From the NCBI RefSeq assembly GCF_003864975.1, contig NZ_BHGL01000007.1:134359-198358 (forward strand): 64,000 nucleotides of DNA. Reading direction: 5' to 3'. Source of the stretch: Sulfuriferula thiophila. GTDB taxonomy: Bacteria; Pseudomonadota; Gammaproteobacteria; Burkholderiales; Sulfuriferulaceae. Numbering within the stretch: position 1 is the first letter of the stretch; the number at the start of each line of letters is the position of its first letter. The notes beneath the pieces were generated by a model. It made no database searches and was not told the DNA's origin. It worked only from the letters and a program-made list of their open reading frames with translations. Positions 36,625-46,855 of this stretch are shown here, piece by piece. The translations under genes were made by a program, and so were the position numbers.

Positions 36625-39600
36625 CCATACGTGCCGCGCTACATCACCACACTCACTACCAGTTCGATCGACCGGTGGTGTTATCCCCGCATGAAATCCG
36701 CCTGCGGCCTGCCGCCCATAGCCGCACCCCGATCACGGCTTACTCGCTCGACATCGAGCCCAAGCAGCACTTTATACATTGGCAGCAAGATGCTTACGGC
36801 AATTTCGTAGCTCGCGTCAGCTTCCCTGAACCCACACGCGAATTGCGCGTCACTGTCGATTTGATTGCGGATCTGACCGTTATCAACCCCTTCGATTTCT
36901 TCATGGAACCGTGGGCAGAGCATTACCCTTTCGTCTACCCCGACGCTCTCAAAACCGAGCTTGCACCATTTTTGCTGGCAGAACCCGAAGGTACGCAATT
37001 CAAGCAGTGGCTGGAAAAATTCCGCCGTGAACTACCGACCGGCATCAACACCACCGATTTTCTGGTGCACATAAATCAGGCTGTACAACACAGCGTGTCC
37101 TACCTGATCCGCATGGAACCGGGTGTGCAAAGCCCGGAAGACACACTGACTCTCGGCTCAGGATCATGCCGCGACAGTGCCTGGCTGCTGGTGCAGGCAT
37201 TACGCCAGCTCGGCATCGCTGCGCGTTTTGTGTCCGGCTATCTGATCCAGCTCACTGCGGATGAAGCACCACTGGATGGCCCTGCCGGTCCGACTGCCGA
37301 TTTCACTGATCTGCATGCCTGGTGCGAGGCTTATATTCCGGGAGCAGGCTGGATAGGACTGGATGCCACCTCGGGTTTACTCGCCGGCGAAGGCCACATA
37401 CCACTCGCCGCAAGCGCTCTGCCCAGTTCTGCCGCACCGGTAAGTGGACTCACCAGTCCATGCGAGTCAAGCCTGGATGTCATCATGACCGTCACCCGCG
37501 TTCATGAAGACCCACGCGTTACCAAACCGTACACCGAAACCGAATGGCAGGCAGTCCAGGCGCTAGGGCGGCAAATTGATGTCGAATTGCAAACTCAGGA
37601 TGTACGCCTGACCCAGGGTGGCGAACCGACTTTCGTTTCCATCGACGATATGGAGGGTGCCGAGTGGAATATCGCCGCACTGGGTGAGAAGAAACGGGAA
37701 CTTGCCGAATCCCTCATGCAGCGTTTGCACACGCGCTTTGCACCCGGTGGTGCGCTGCATTTCGGTCAGGGCAAATGGTATCCGGGCGAGCCGTTGCCAC
37801 GCTGGGCATTAACCACATTCTGGCGAACCGATGGCGAACCAATCTGGCATGAGCCTGATTTAGTCGCCAGCCAGCCGCAGGAAATCACTCCGTTACAGTT
37901 ATTTTCATTCGCAAAACAACTCTGCGAACAACTGGGTCTCAGCCACAAATACCTGATTCCGGCCTATGAAGACCCGTGGCTGGCACTGGATACGGAAAGC
38001 CGTTTGCCGACCAATGTCGATCCGCACGACGCCGATCTGAGCAATCCTGACGAGCGCAGCCGTCTGGCGCAACAACTGCGTCAGGGCATCAGTGCGATTG
38101 CCGGCTTTGTCCTTCCCATTAAAGCAGGCGACACCGCCAAACCCGGCTGGCTTTCCAGCGTATGGCCGTTACGCCACCCGCGCCTGTATCTGATTCCAGG
38201 CGATTCGCCATTAGGCTATCGCCTGCCTTTGAACAGCCTGCCCTGGGTAGCACCGGAGCAGCGCGAAATCACCCCGGAAGTTGATCCGTTTGCCCCACGC
38301 GCAGCATTAGCCAAACACATGCCCCCCACTAAAGCTGCGGTCGCGGCACCGGTCATGCAGCAACCCGCCGCGCAGGAAGTCATTCACACCGCTCTGGCCA
38401 TGCAAGTGCGTAACGGCATGTTATACGTATTCATGCCCCCCACCACTAAACTGGAAGACTATCTGACGTTACTGGCTGCAGTCGAATTTAGCGCTAAGAA
38501 ATTCAAACAACCCGTGCGACTCGAAGGCTATCTGCCACCTCGCGATCCACGCCTGCAATCCTTATCAGTGACCCCTGATCCGGGGGTCATCGAGGTCAAT
38601 ATTCACCCCTCAGCCGATTGGGATACCCTGGCGGCACGCACCCAGGCGCTGTACGAAGACGCCCGCCTCACCCGCCTGGGCACTGAGAAATTCATGCTGG
38701 ATGGCCGCCATACCGGCACTGGTGGCGGCAACCACATTACCCTGGGTGGCGCGACAGCCGCTGACAGCCCGTTCCTGCGCCGACCCGATGTTCTGCAAAG
38801 CCTGATCACTTACTGGCAACATCATCCAGCGTTATCCTATCTGTTTTCCGGCCAGTTCCTTGGCCCGACCAGTCAGGCGCCGCGTGTCGATGAGGCGCGT
38901 GACGACAATCTGTACGAACTGGAAATCGCCTTTGAACAAATGCGCGCCCATCTGCCACCCGGCATCGAGAGTCAGCAACCATGGCTGGTGGACCGACTGT
39001 TGCGCAATTTGCTGGTAGACCTGACCGGCAATACGCATCGCTCAGAATTCTGCATCGACAAGCTGTATTCTCCGGATTCAGCCACTGGCAGGCTCGGCAT
39101 TGTGGAGTTGCGCGCCTTTGAAATGCCGCCACATTACCGCATGAGCCTGGTGCAAGCCCTGTTATTGCGCGCCCTGGTGGCGCGTTTCTGGAAAACGCCC
39201 TATCAGGGCAAACTGGTGTACTGGGATACCAGCCTGCATGATAAATTCATGCTGCCGCATTTTATCGCCCATGATATCCGCAACGTCTGCCGCGATCTGC
39301 AGCAAGCGGGGTATGCCGTTGACGAAGCATGGTTCGCACCATTTATGGAATTCCGCTTCCCGCGCCACGGCACCCTGAACATAGATAATATCCAGCTGGA
39401 ACTGCGTCAGGCCATCGAGCCCTGGCATGTGCTCGGCGAAGAAATGGCCGGCGGTGGCACGGCGCGATATGTCGATTCCTCAGTAGAACGCGTCCAGGTT
39501 AAAGTCAGCGGCATGACCGACACTCGCCACCAGATCATCTGCAATGGCCGCCCGCTACCGTTACAACCTACCGGCGTACCCGGTGAGTTTGTCGCTGCAG

Positions 39601-39905
39601 TGCGCTACAAAGCCTGGGCGCCACACTCGGCGCTGCATCCCACTATCGGCACCCATGTGCCGCTGATTTTCGATGTGGTCGACAACTGGAATCAACGTGC
39701 CATTGGCGGTTGCACCTATCATATCAGCCATCCGGGGGGACGCAGTTACGACACTTTCCCGGTCAATGCCAATGAGGCCGAAGCACGTCGCCGCAGCCGG
39801 TTCTGGGATCATGGCCACACCCCAGGCAGCATTACAGTGCAAGCCGAGCACATTAATCCGCGTTTCCCCATGACATTGGATTTACGCCGGCAACCCGAAC
39901 AGTGA
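36621..39905 (+). CDS. Transglutaminase-like / DUF2126 fusion protein
   Basis: 1094 aa. N-terminal bacterial transglutaminase-associated beta domain (ALHHHTHYQFDRPVVLSPHEIRLRP in shortened form HTHYQFDRPVVLSPHEI), then the transglutaminase core with the full triad Cys183 (SGSCRDSAW), His232 (DLHAWCEAY) and Asp248 (GLDATSG). From about 300 the DUF2126 region runs to the end, opening with TQGGEPTFVSIDDMEG and including SEFCIDKLYSPDSATGRLG and MEFRFPRHGTLNIDNIQLEL in separate blocks. Such proteins are predicted peptide hydrolases or amide-forming enzymes paired with the ATP-grasp ligase. The triad is intact. Confidence 0.93.
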   Translation: MTIRAALHHHTHYQFDRPVVLSPHEIRLRPAAHSRTPITAYSLDIEPKQHFIHWQQDAYGNFVARVSFPEPTRELRVTVDLIADLTVINPFDFFMEPWAEHYPFVYPDALKTELAPFLLAEPEGTQFKQWLEKFRRELPTGINTTDFLVHINQAVQHSVSYLIRMEPGVQSPEDTLTLGSGSCRDSAWLLVQALRQLGIAARFVSGYLIQLTADEAPLDGPAGPTADFTDLHAWCEAYIPGAGWIGLDATSGLLAGEGHIPLAASALPSSAAPVSGLTSPCESSLDVIMTVTRVHEDPRVTKPYTETEWQAVQALGRQIDVELQTQDVRLTQGGEPTFVSIDDMEGAEWNIAALGEKKRELAESLMQRLHTRFAPGGALHFGQGKWYPGEPLPRWALTTFWRTDGEPIWHEPDLVASQPQEITPLQLFSFAKQLCEQLGLSHKYLIPAYEDPWLALDTESRLPTNVDPHDADLSNPDERSRLAQQLRQGISAIAGFVLPIKAGDTAKPGWLSSVWPLRHPRLYLIPGDSPLGYRLPLNSLPWVAPEQREITPEVDPFAPRAALAKHMPPTKAAVAAPVMQQPAAQEVIHTALAMQVRNGMLYVFMPPTTKLEDYLTLLAAVEFSAKKFKQPVRLEGYLPPRDPRLQSLSVTPDPGVIEVNIHPSADWDTLAARTQALYEDARLTRLGTEKFMLDGRHTGTGGGNHITLGGATAADSPFLRRPDVLQSLITYWQHHPALSYLFSGQFLGPTSQAPRVDEARDDNLYELEIAFEQMRAHLPPGIESQQPWLVDRLLRNLLVDLTGNTHRSEFCIDKLYSPDSATGRLGIVELRAFEMPPHYRMSLVQALLLRALVARFWKTPYQGKLVYWDTSLHDKFMLPHFIAHDIRNVCRDLQQAGYAVDEAWFAPFMEFRFPRHGTLNIDNIQLELRQAIEPWHVLGEEMAGGGTARYVDSSVERVQVKVSGMTDTRHQIICNGRPLPLQPTGVPGEFVAAVRYKAWAPHSALHPTIGTHVPLIFDVVDNWNQRAIGGCTYHISHPGGRSYDTFPVNANEAEARRRSRFWDHGHTPGSITVQAEHINPRFPMTLDLRRQPEQ

Positions 39906-39912
39906 GACCGAC

Positions 39913-41133
39913 ATGCTAAATTCCAGTTATTACCCACGCTTCGGCGATAAAAAAAATTCCGAATTTTTTGAAGAATACCTGCCGCGTGTACTGCAGGAAC
40001 GCGACCGCAGTGGCTTAACCGAAATGATAGGCGGAATCGAAGCCTTGATTATCACCGTCGAGCCCGGCAACTCAATCGAATACATCACCGAGCTCTCGTT
40101 AATGACGCCGTATCATTACCTGGTCACCCTCGACAGCCCGAAACATCTTACCCACGTATTGCGTATCGACATGAATTCGCCTGACATACTGCTGCGCGAA
40201 GTCAAAGACCCCGATTACAGCGACATCTTCCGCAATCTCAACGACATCTACCCGATAGGCGCACGCCGCCATCATAGCCGCTATGTCGGCGAGATATTAC
40301 TGACCAGCAATCGCCATGAAGTGGTAGCCCAGCAACAGGCCCGTGAATTCCGTTTTTTCCCTATCGGCCAGCTCGCCGAGCTGGATTTGCCAGTCAATGT
40401 CAGCATTTCCAAGCCTTCACCGTATACCCAGAATGTCGTCGGCTATATGGAACGCCAGTCCGATGGCATTCGCGTTTATCAGCATGGCGAATGCATCATC
40501 CTCGATACCGTGCAGGCGGCCTACGAACGTGGCAAGGAAATGCAGGAAAGCATCGGCATCAAGGATATGATTATGCCTATCGACCACCTCGCTACCCGCG
40601 TCTACAGCCAGAACCGGGAAGCAGCCATTCTGGAATACCTGGCGCTGTCGAGTTACTTTTACTGGGGCAGTTACGACATCAAGGACCAGAATTCCTCGAC
40701 CAATGTCACTAAAAACTCGCAGTTGCTACCTGAATCTGTCAGTCCGGCCAAAGTATTTACTGCCAATAATCTGCCCTACTGTGTCAATCATCTGGACAAA
40801 TTACCCAGCCCGACCGAGACTTTCGTGCGCAATTACGGTCCGCGTCTGCACCACATCGCACTCACGGTCAAAGACGGCCAGGTCAATGGCAAAGAGAATA
40901 TTGATTACGTGGTGGATGCCATTGCCGACCAGGGCAAAGGTTTCCTGCTGGATACAGTAGGCTCGCGTGAAGAAGGGCTGAAACAGATATTTTCTTCTGC
41001 TTCCCAGTTCTCTTCACTCATCATCGAATACGTGCAGCGTTTCGGGGATTTCCAGGGTTTTTTTGCCAAAGACAACGTCGCCCAGCTTACTTTTGCAGCC
41101 GGACTGGAGGAGGGCGTGCAAAACCAGATTTAA
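39913..41133 (+). CDS. VOC-superfamily (4-HPPD-like) predicted metalloenzyme
   Basis: 406 aa. I do not know a named family for the whole protein. The C-terminal third resembles 4-hydroxyphenylpyruvate dioxygenase: RLHHIALTVKDG, DAIADQGKGFLLDT, EEGLKQIFSS, and LIIEYVQRFGDFQGFF. The Fe(II) ligand triad of that fold maps to His225 (PIDHLATRV), His314 (HHIALTV) and Glu372 (IIEYVQR), all present. The N-terminal ~200 residues are less familiar (GGIEALIITVEPGNSIEYI). It begins 7 bp after the transglutaminase gene, so it is a member of the same transcription unit. A substrate is not readable. Confidence 0.75.
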   Translation: MLNSSYYPRFGDKKNSEFFEEYLPRVLQERDRSGLTEMIGGIEALIITVEPGNSIEYITELSLMTPYHYLVTLDSPKHLTHVLRIDMNSPDILLREVKDPDYSDIFRNLNDIYPIGARRHHSRYVGEILLTSNRHEVVAQQQAREFRFFPIGQLAELDLPVNVSISKPSPYTQNVVGYMERQSDGIRVYQHGECIILDTVQAAYERGKEMQESIGIKDMIMPIDHLATRVYSQNREAAILEYLALSSYFYWGSYDIKDQNSSTNVTKNSQLLPESVSPAKVFTANNLPYCVNHLDKLPSPTETFVRNYGPRLHHIALTVKDGQVNGKENIDYVVDAIADQGKGFLLDTVGSREEGLKQIFSSASQFSSLIIEYVQRFGDFQGFFAKDNVAQLTFAAGLEEGVQNQI

Positions 41134-41207
41134 CCTGCACCCAGAAGTGGTTATATATCGCGCGAGTTGCTGTTAAAATAGCACTTTAGTAATCACCGCT
41201 CGTGCTC

Positions 41208-44200
41208 ATGAACAGCCCACGTTTACGCGAAATCCCTTATAACTACACTTCATTTTCCGATCGCGAAATTGTTATTCGCCTGCTAGGCAATGAGGCGTGG
41301 ACTATCCTCAACCAGTTGCGCGATGAGCGCCGTACCGGCCGTTCGGCACGTATGCTCTTTGAGGTATTAGGCGATATCTGGGTAGTGTCACGCAATCCCT
41401 ATCTGCAAGATGATTTACTCGCCAACCCGAAACGGCTGGCAGCACTTATCGAAGCACTTAATCACCGGCTCAACGAGATCGAAGCACGGCGCCAGGACAA
41501 TTCACTGGTAGCACCGGTATTGCACGCGGCACGCCAGGCCGTCGTTGACTTTGAAACCGACTTTAGTCGCACTCTGCAGTTGCGCCGGGAGGTCATCAGG
41601 AAACTGGCACGCCATACCCGCCGCGACAATATCCAGTTCGATGGACTGGCGCGCGTATCCCACGTTACTGACGCCACCGACTGGCGGGTGGAATACCCAT
41701 TTGTGGTACTCAACCCCGATACCGAAGCTGAAATCGCCCATCTGGTCAAAGGTTGTATCGAGCTAGGGCTAACCATCATCCCGCGCGGAGGTGGTACCGG
41801 CTATACCGGTGGCGCGATCCCGCTCGACAAATATTCCGCTGTTATCAATACGGAGAAACTGGAAGCGCTGTCTGCAGTAGACGTGCAGCGCCTGCCAGAA
41901 GCAGACCGCGACTACGCTACCATCCATTGCGGTGCCGGCGTGGTGACACGGCGGGTAATGGAAGCAGCCGATGCTGCCGGTCTGGTATTTGCTGTCGACC
42001 CGACCTCCGCTGATGCATCCTGCATAGGTGGAAACGTGGCCATGAACGCCGGCGGCAAAAAAGCCGTGCTATGGGGTACTGCACTGGATAATCTGGTGTC
42101 ATGGCGCATGGTGACACCTGATGCGGAATGGCTGGAAGTCACGCGCATCGGCCACAACTTCGGCAAAATCCACGATGCCGAGATGGCTCGCTTTGAATTG
42201 CGCCGCTATGCCATCGATGGCGTCACCCCAGTCGCCGAACCAGAAATACTGGCGATACCCGGCCAACATTTCCGCAAAGTGGGGCTGGGCAAGGACGTTA
42301 CCGACAAATTCCTGGCCGGCCTGCCTGGCATCCAGAAGGAAGGCTGTGACGGCATTATCACTTCCGCACGGTTCATTTTGCACCGCCTGCCGGCACACAC
42401 CCGCACCGTCTGTCTGGAGTTTTTCGGCCAGGTGCGCGATGCCGTACCTGCCATCGTGGAAATCAAGGATTACCTCGACGCCCATCCTGATGCCATTCTG
42501 GCCGGTCTGGAACATCTGGATGCGCGCTACATCAAAGCCGTCGGCTATGCCACCAAAGCCAATCGCAACCACCGTCCCAACATGGTATTGCTGGCCGATG
42601 TGGTATCCGACAATGAAACCGCATGCGGCGAGGCTGCTGCGCATATCGTGCAACTGGCCAACGCGCGCGGTGGTGAAGGTTTTGTCGCAGTAAGCGCTGA
42701 TGCCCGCAAAAAATTCTGGCTGGATCGTGCCCGCACTGCCGCCATTGCTGCCCATACCAACGCCTTCAAAATCAACGAAGACGTCGTGATTCCTCTACCA
42801 CGTCTGGCGGATTACTCCGATGGCATAGAACGCATCAATATCGAGCTATCGACACAGAACAAGCTGGCATTGATAGATGCATTGCTTGAATTTTTCCAGG
42901 GCGAATTACCTTTATTCAGTGACGACGATACGGTAGCCGACCCACAAATGACAGCACAGCGCCGTTCCCGCGCGCTGGAACTGCTGAACAAAACCCGCAC
43001 TCGCTGGGAATGGCTGCTCACCCACCTCGATGACTCACCGGCAACCGCAGAGCTGGGCATAGCCACCACCGAAATGATTGCCGCCAATACCCACAACAGC
43101 ACGTTTCACGCGTTGCAGGATCACACGATACGCGTGTCGTGGAAGCGCGAAATTCGCCGCGAAATTCACCAGATTTTTGTCGGTCGCGAGTATCAGCCTA
43201 TCCTCGATAAATGTGACGAGATTCATCAGACAATCCGCAAGAGTCGCGTGTTTGTTGCGCTGCACATGCACGCCGGCGATGGTAACGTGCACACCAACCT
43301 CCCGGTCAATTCCGACGATTATGCCATGCTGCAAACGGCCAATGCCGCAGTAGCACGCATCATGCAACTGGCACGCGATCTGGGCGGCGTCATTTCCGGT
43401 GAGCACGGCATCGGCCTGACCAAGATGGAATTTCTGGAAGAAGAAGCCATCGCCAGCTTTGTTCGCTACAAAGACAAAGTGGATCCACAAGGGCGTTTCA
43501 ATAAAGGCAAACTGATGCCGGGTGCAGATTTGCGCAACGCCTACACCCCCAGCTTTTCGCTGCTGGAAACCGAATCGCTGATCATGGAAAAATCCGAGAT
43601 TGGCGAGATTGCCGACTCGATCAAGGATTGCCTGCGTTGCGGCAAATGCAAACCCGTGTGCAGTACGCATGTCCCGCGGGCCAATTTGCTGTATTCACCG
43701 CGCAACAAGATACTCGCCACCTCCTTGCTGATCGAGGCGTTCCTGTATGAGGAACAAACCCGGCGCGGCATCTCGATCCAGCATTTCGATGAATTTGGTG
43801 ATGTGGCCGATCATTGTACGGTCTGCCACAAGTGCGCTAATCCTTGCCCGGTTGATATCGACTTTGGCGATGTCTCCATAGCCATGCGCAATTTCCTGCG
43901 CAAGCAAGGCAAGAAGAAATTCAACCCGGGCACGACGGCGAGCATGTTCTTCCTCAACGCCACAGATCCGACCACGATCAAAATGACGCGCAAGGTCATG
44001 ATCGAGTGGGGTTACAAAGCGCAGCGCCTCGGCTACCAGTTCGGCAAAAAACTGGGGTTGATCAAGGCGCAGACCGCACACCCGCCTTCCACCCTGGGTA
44101 AAGCGCCGATTAAAGCGCAAGTAATACACTTCATCAACAAACCCATGCCCGGCGGCCTGCCCAAAAAGACCAGCCGCGCCTTACTGGGGCTGGAAGATGC

Positions 44201-45038
44201 CAAGATTGTGCCAGTGATACGCAACCCGGCGAAAGTCACAGAGGACTCAGACGCCGTGTTTTATTTCCCCGGCTGCGGTTCGGAACGCCTGTTCTCGCAA
44301 GTCGGACTGGCAACGCAGGCCATGCTATTCGAACTGGGCACCCAGACCGTACTGCCTCCGGGTTATCTGTGCTGTGGCTATCCACAAACATCCAGCGGCT
44401 TTGCGGATAAAGGCGAAGCGATTACTACCGAAAACCGGGTGCTATTCCATCGTGTGGCCAATACGCTGAATTACCTCGATATCAAAACAGTGATCGTGTC
44501 TTGCGGGACCTGCATGGATCAATTGCTCAAGTATCAGTTTGAGAAAATCTTCCCGGGCTGTCGCTTACTCGATATCCACGAATACCTGATGGAAAAAGGC
44601 GTTAAGCTTGATGGCGTATCCGGCACCCGGTATATGTATCATGATCCATGTCACACGCCCATGAAAACGCACCAGCCAATGAAAGTCGTGAATCAGTTGA
44701 TGGGTGAAACGGTTACGCTGTCTGATCGCTGCTGCGGCGAGTCGGGTACGCTGGCGGCCACACGACCGGATATTTCCACGCAAGTTCGCTTCCGTAAGGA
44801 AGAAGAGATTCGCAAAGTTGCTGGACAAATTCGCACTGAAGCGGGTGCCGATAGCGCTGTCAAGATATTGACCTCCTGCCCATCCTGTTTGCAAGGCTTA
44901 TCACGCTATGACAATGACGCTGATACCAGCGCAGATTACATCGTGGTAGAAATGGCCAAAAAACTGCTGGGTGACAACTGGATGGAAAGTTATATCGAGC
45001 AAGCCAATCACGGCGGTATAGAACGGGTCTTGTTATAA
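41208..45038 (+). CDS. DUF3683 FAD-linked oxidoreductase with fused Fe-S and CCG domains
   Basis: About 1276 aa. Order: DUF3683 N-terminus ([20 protein letters not shown]), FAD_binding_4/PCMH domain ([19 protein letters not shown]), FAD-oxidase C-terminal domain ([19 protein letters not shown] and [15 protein letters not shown]), two 4Fe-4S motifs ([12 protein letters not shown] and [12 protein letters not shown]), then two CCG/HdrB-like domains ([38 protein letters not shown]). It resembles a one-polypeptide D-lactate/glycolate-type dehydrogenase with its own electron-transfer modules, passing electrons towards quinone. The ATG at 41208 is preferred over GTG 41202. A TAAAAT -10-like box lies about 25 bp upstream, so it may have its own promoter. 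Confidence 0.92.
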   Translation: MNSPRLREIPYNYTSFSDREIVIRLLGNEAWTILNQLRDERRTGRSARMLFEVLGDIWVVSRNPYLQDDLLANPKRLAALIEALNHRLNEIEARRQDNSLVAPVLHAARQAVVDFETDFSRTLQLRREVIRKLARHTRRDNIQFDGLARVSHVTDATDWRVEYPFVVLNPDTEAEIAHLVKGCIELGLTIIPRGGGTGYTGGAIPLDKYSAVINTEKLEALSAVDVQRLPEADRDYATIHCGAGVVTRRVMEAADAAGLVFAVDPTSADASCIGGNVAMNAGGKKAVLWGTALDNLVSWRMVTPDAEWLEVTRIGHNFGKIHDAEMARFELRRYAIDGVTPVAEPEILAIPGQHFRKVGLGKDVTDKFLAGLPGIQKEGCDGIITSARFILHRLPAHTRTVCLEFFGQVRDAVPAIVEIKDYLDAHPDAILAGLEHLDARYIKAVGYATKANRNHRPNMVLLADVVSDNETACGEAAAHIVQLANARGGEGFVAVSADARKKFWLDRARTAAIAAHTNAFKINEDVVIPLPRLADYSDGIERINIELSTQNKLALIDALLEFFQGELPLFSDDDTVADPQMTAQRRSRALELLNKTRTRWEWLLTHLDDSPATAELGIATTEMIAANTHNSTFHALQDHTIRVSWKREIRREIHQIFVGREYQPILDKCDEIHQTIRKSRVFVALHMHAGDGNVHTNLPVNSDDYAMLQTANAAVARIMQLARDLGGVISGEHGIGLTKMEFLEEEAIASFVRYKDKVDPQGRFNKGKLMPGADLRNAYTPSFSLLETESLIMEKSEIGEIADSIKDCLRCGKCKPVCSTHVPRANLLYSPRNKILATSLLIEAFLYEEQTRRGISIQHFDEFGDVADHCTVCHKCANPCPVDIDFGDVSIAMRNFLRKQGKKKFNPGTTASMFFLNATDPTTIKMTRKVMIEWGYKAQRLGYQFGKKLGLIKAQTAHPPSTLGKAPIKAQVIHFINKPMPGGLPKKTSRALLGLEDAKIVPVIRNPAKVTEDSDAVFYFPGCGSERLFSQVGLATQAMLFELGTQTVLPPGYLCCGYPQTSSGFADKGEAITTENRVLFHRVANTLNYLDIKTVIVSCGTCMDQLLKYQFEKIFPGCRLLDIHEYLMEKGVKLDGVSGTRYMYHDPCHTPMKTHQPMKVVNQLMGETVTLSDRCCGESGTLAATRPDISTQVRFRKEEEIRKVAGQIRTEAGADSAVKILTSCPSCLQGLSRYDNDADTSADYIVVEMAKKLLGDNWMESYIEQANHGGIERVLL

Positions 45039-45044
45039 GCATGG

Positions 45045-45087
45045 AACAAACCGGCATGAATTCCAAATACATGCCGGTTTGTTTTTT
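45045..45087 (+). terminator. Strong intrinsic terminator
   Basis: AACAAACCGGCATG (45045-45058) pairs perfectly with CATGCCGGTTTGTT (45070-45083), followed by T-rich bases. It lies 6 bp after the oxidoreductase stop and ends that transcript; the hairpin also meets the stop of the convergent Sat-CysC-like gene. Confidence 0.93.
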
Positions 45088-46699
45088 ATCTTATTAAACC
45101 TTCCTGCTCCAGCTTCAAAATTATCATTTGCAGTGACTGCGAAACTTGTGCGTCACTAGTATCAACTATTAAATCAGCCTGATCAGGTACTTCATAAATA
45201 CTGTCGTCACTTTTAGTAACGAGACGCAAACTACGTGCCTGAACTGAAGCAGTCAGGTATAACTCCAGGTAACCGCCTTGCTGCTGAACCACCTTCCTGA
45301 CTTCACGGCGAGCGGCATTAACCGGGCTGGAAACTGCACATATCGCTATGCCCTGATGCCTGACTATTTCAGCCATCATGAAGCCGAGTATGCCGTAATC
45401 ACCTGCCATGGATGGGTGATGTAACAACAATGCGTTATCCAGCACAGTGACTTTGCGATCTCCACTCGCCATTAATATCTGGCTCAAAGCATGCGCTAAA
45501 GTCGTTTTACCTACCCCGGCCATGCCCGACATCATTATTGCAAAACCACCGGCATGGGGTGGCTGATAAGCATGGCGCATTTCTGTCAGGACATCCGGAA
45601 ACGTATACCATTCAGGTATCACGAGTCCAGCCCGCAACCTTCTCCTAACCTCATCTGCACTTAAGGTTTGTTTATATGTTTCTTTCGGCGCCTCATCCAG
45701 CGGCATGAATTGCGCACGCTCTTCGACATAAACCATACGCGGATAAGGAATCAAAGCCACTCCGATTTCCTTAATATGCGCGGCATACTCTAGGAACACC
45801 TGACCATCCAGCAAATCACTACCTCGGCGCAACTGCCCATGACCACTTGGCTCGCCACCCACAATCAAGTGTGAGCAGCCATAGTTGCGCACCAGAATCG
45901 CTCTAAGCAATATCTCGCGTATGCCACCACGCCGAAGATAGACTGGAGACAAGCTCAATACGCCAGTGAGACTTGATAACCGCGACATCACGGCCTGATA
46001 CCCGCGTATTAGCGGATAATATTCTGCCAATTGCGGCGCATTTCCACCCACCAGTACCTGCATCAGCAGACCCGCCTGATTTTGCGCTGCAGTACGTGTA
46101 ACAAATTCATACGCCGCTCGATGTAATGGTTGCCCGCTCTGGTACGCTACTACCCGACTCCAACCATGCTCAAGAAAATAGCTACGTAATTTGGCGGGCG
46201 TAAAGCGCAACTCTCTGAAATCGAAACGGCTAATAACATCTAATCCGATGACTGAACCAGCAACATACCATTTCGGCTCGGTTGAAAAATCCAGGGTTGC
46301 ACCAAGCTGTTTGGCTTCTAGTTCGAGGTCAGCCCGATAAATTTCAGAAACGGTCAGAACAGCAAGCAATTCGCCACGAGTGCCACTTAGCGCAATCTGC
46401 TGGCCCAAGTTCATTGATTGCGCCAATCGTATCGGAATCACCAAGGTTAATGGCAGTGGCCATACTCGGCCATCACTCAAACGCATGTTACTCAATACGC
46501 TTAAATAATCTGCCTGCCCCATATAACCTGATAAAGGAGAAAAGGCTCCAGTCAGCAACAATTCCAAATCACTTTGCGCGATTGGATCCAGCTTCATTGC
46601 CGGCAATTTTCGGGCCTGCTGCTGCACAGCTGACTTGATGTCCTCACCAACCTTCAAGTCCATCAATTTTTCACCGTAGGGTGGTATTAATGTTTGCAT
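45086..46699 (-). CDS. Sat-CysC-like fusion with degenerate active sites
   Basis: 537 aa. The overall fold is ATP sulfurylase (about 1-375: FSPLSGYMGQADYLSVL, RLSDGRVWPLPLTLVI) fused to an APS-kinase-like domain (about 385-537, P-loop SGMAGVGKTTLA). Key residues are altered. The sulfurylase QxRNPxHRxH motif reads QSGQPLHRAA (187-196), lacking the RN pair and the second His. The GRDHAG motif reads GGEPSG (281-286). In the kinase part the DGDNxR motif is absent (LDNALLLHH at 420-428) and the FSPFR motif reads VSSPVNA. The length and framework are intact with no stop or frameshift, so it is a maintained divergent protein rather than a pseudogene. It may bind nucleotide or act in regulation. Confidence 0.82.
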   Translation of the reverse strand: MQTLIPPYGEKLMDLKVGEDIKSAVQQQARKLPAMKLDPIAQSDLELLLTGAFSPLSGYMGQADYLSVLSNMRLSDGRVWPLPLTLVIPIRLAQSMNLGQQIALSGTRGELLAVLTVSEIYRADLELEAKQLGATLDFSTEPKWYVAGSVIGLDVISRFDFRELRFTPAKLRSYFLEHGWSRVVAYQSGQPLHRAAYEFVTRTAAQNQAGLLMQVLVGGNAPQLAEYYPLIRGYQAVMSRLSSLTGVLSLSPVYLRRGGIREILLRAILVRNYGCSHLIVGGEPSGHGQLRRGSDLLDGQVFLEYAAHIKEIGVALIPYPRMVYVEERAQFMPLDEAPKETYKQTLSADEVRRRLRAGLVIPEWYTFPDVLTEMRHAYQPPHAGGFAIMMSGMAGVGKTTLAHALSQILMASGDRKVTVLDNALLLHHPSMAGDYGILGFMMAEIVRHQGIAICAVSSPVNAARREVRKVVQQQGGYLELYLTASVQARSLRLVTKSDDSIYEVPDQADLIVDTSDAQVSQSLQMIILKLEQEGLIR

Positions 46700-46855
46700 T
46701 GCTTTTGCCCGTTGTAATATTCACATTGCGAGTATGTGCTTGTACGATTTCGCAGGCACACAACGACCAGCCAAAAATAATGTCAGAATGAATAGTAATT
46801 ATTAACACAATCAACTTATGCAATCGTGTTTAGCAAAACTTTTTAGCAAGTTATA

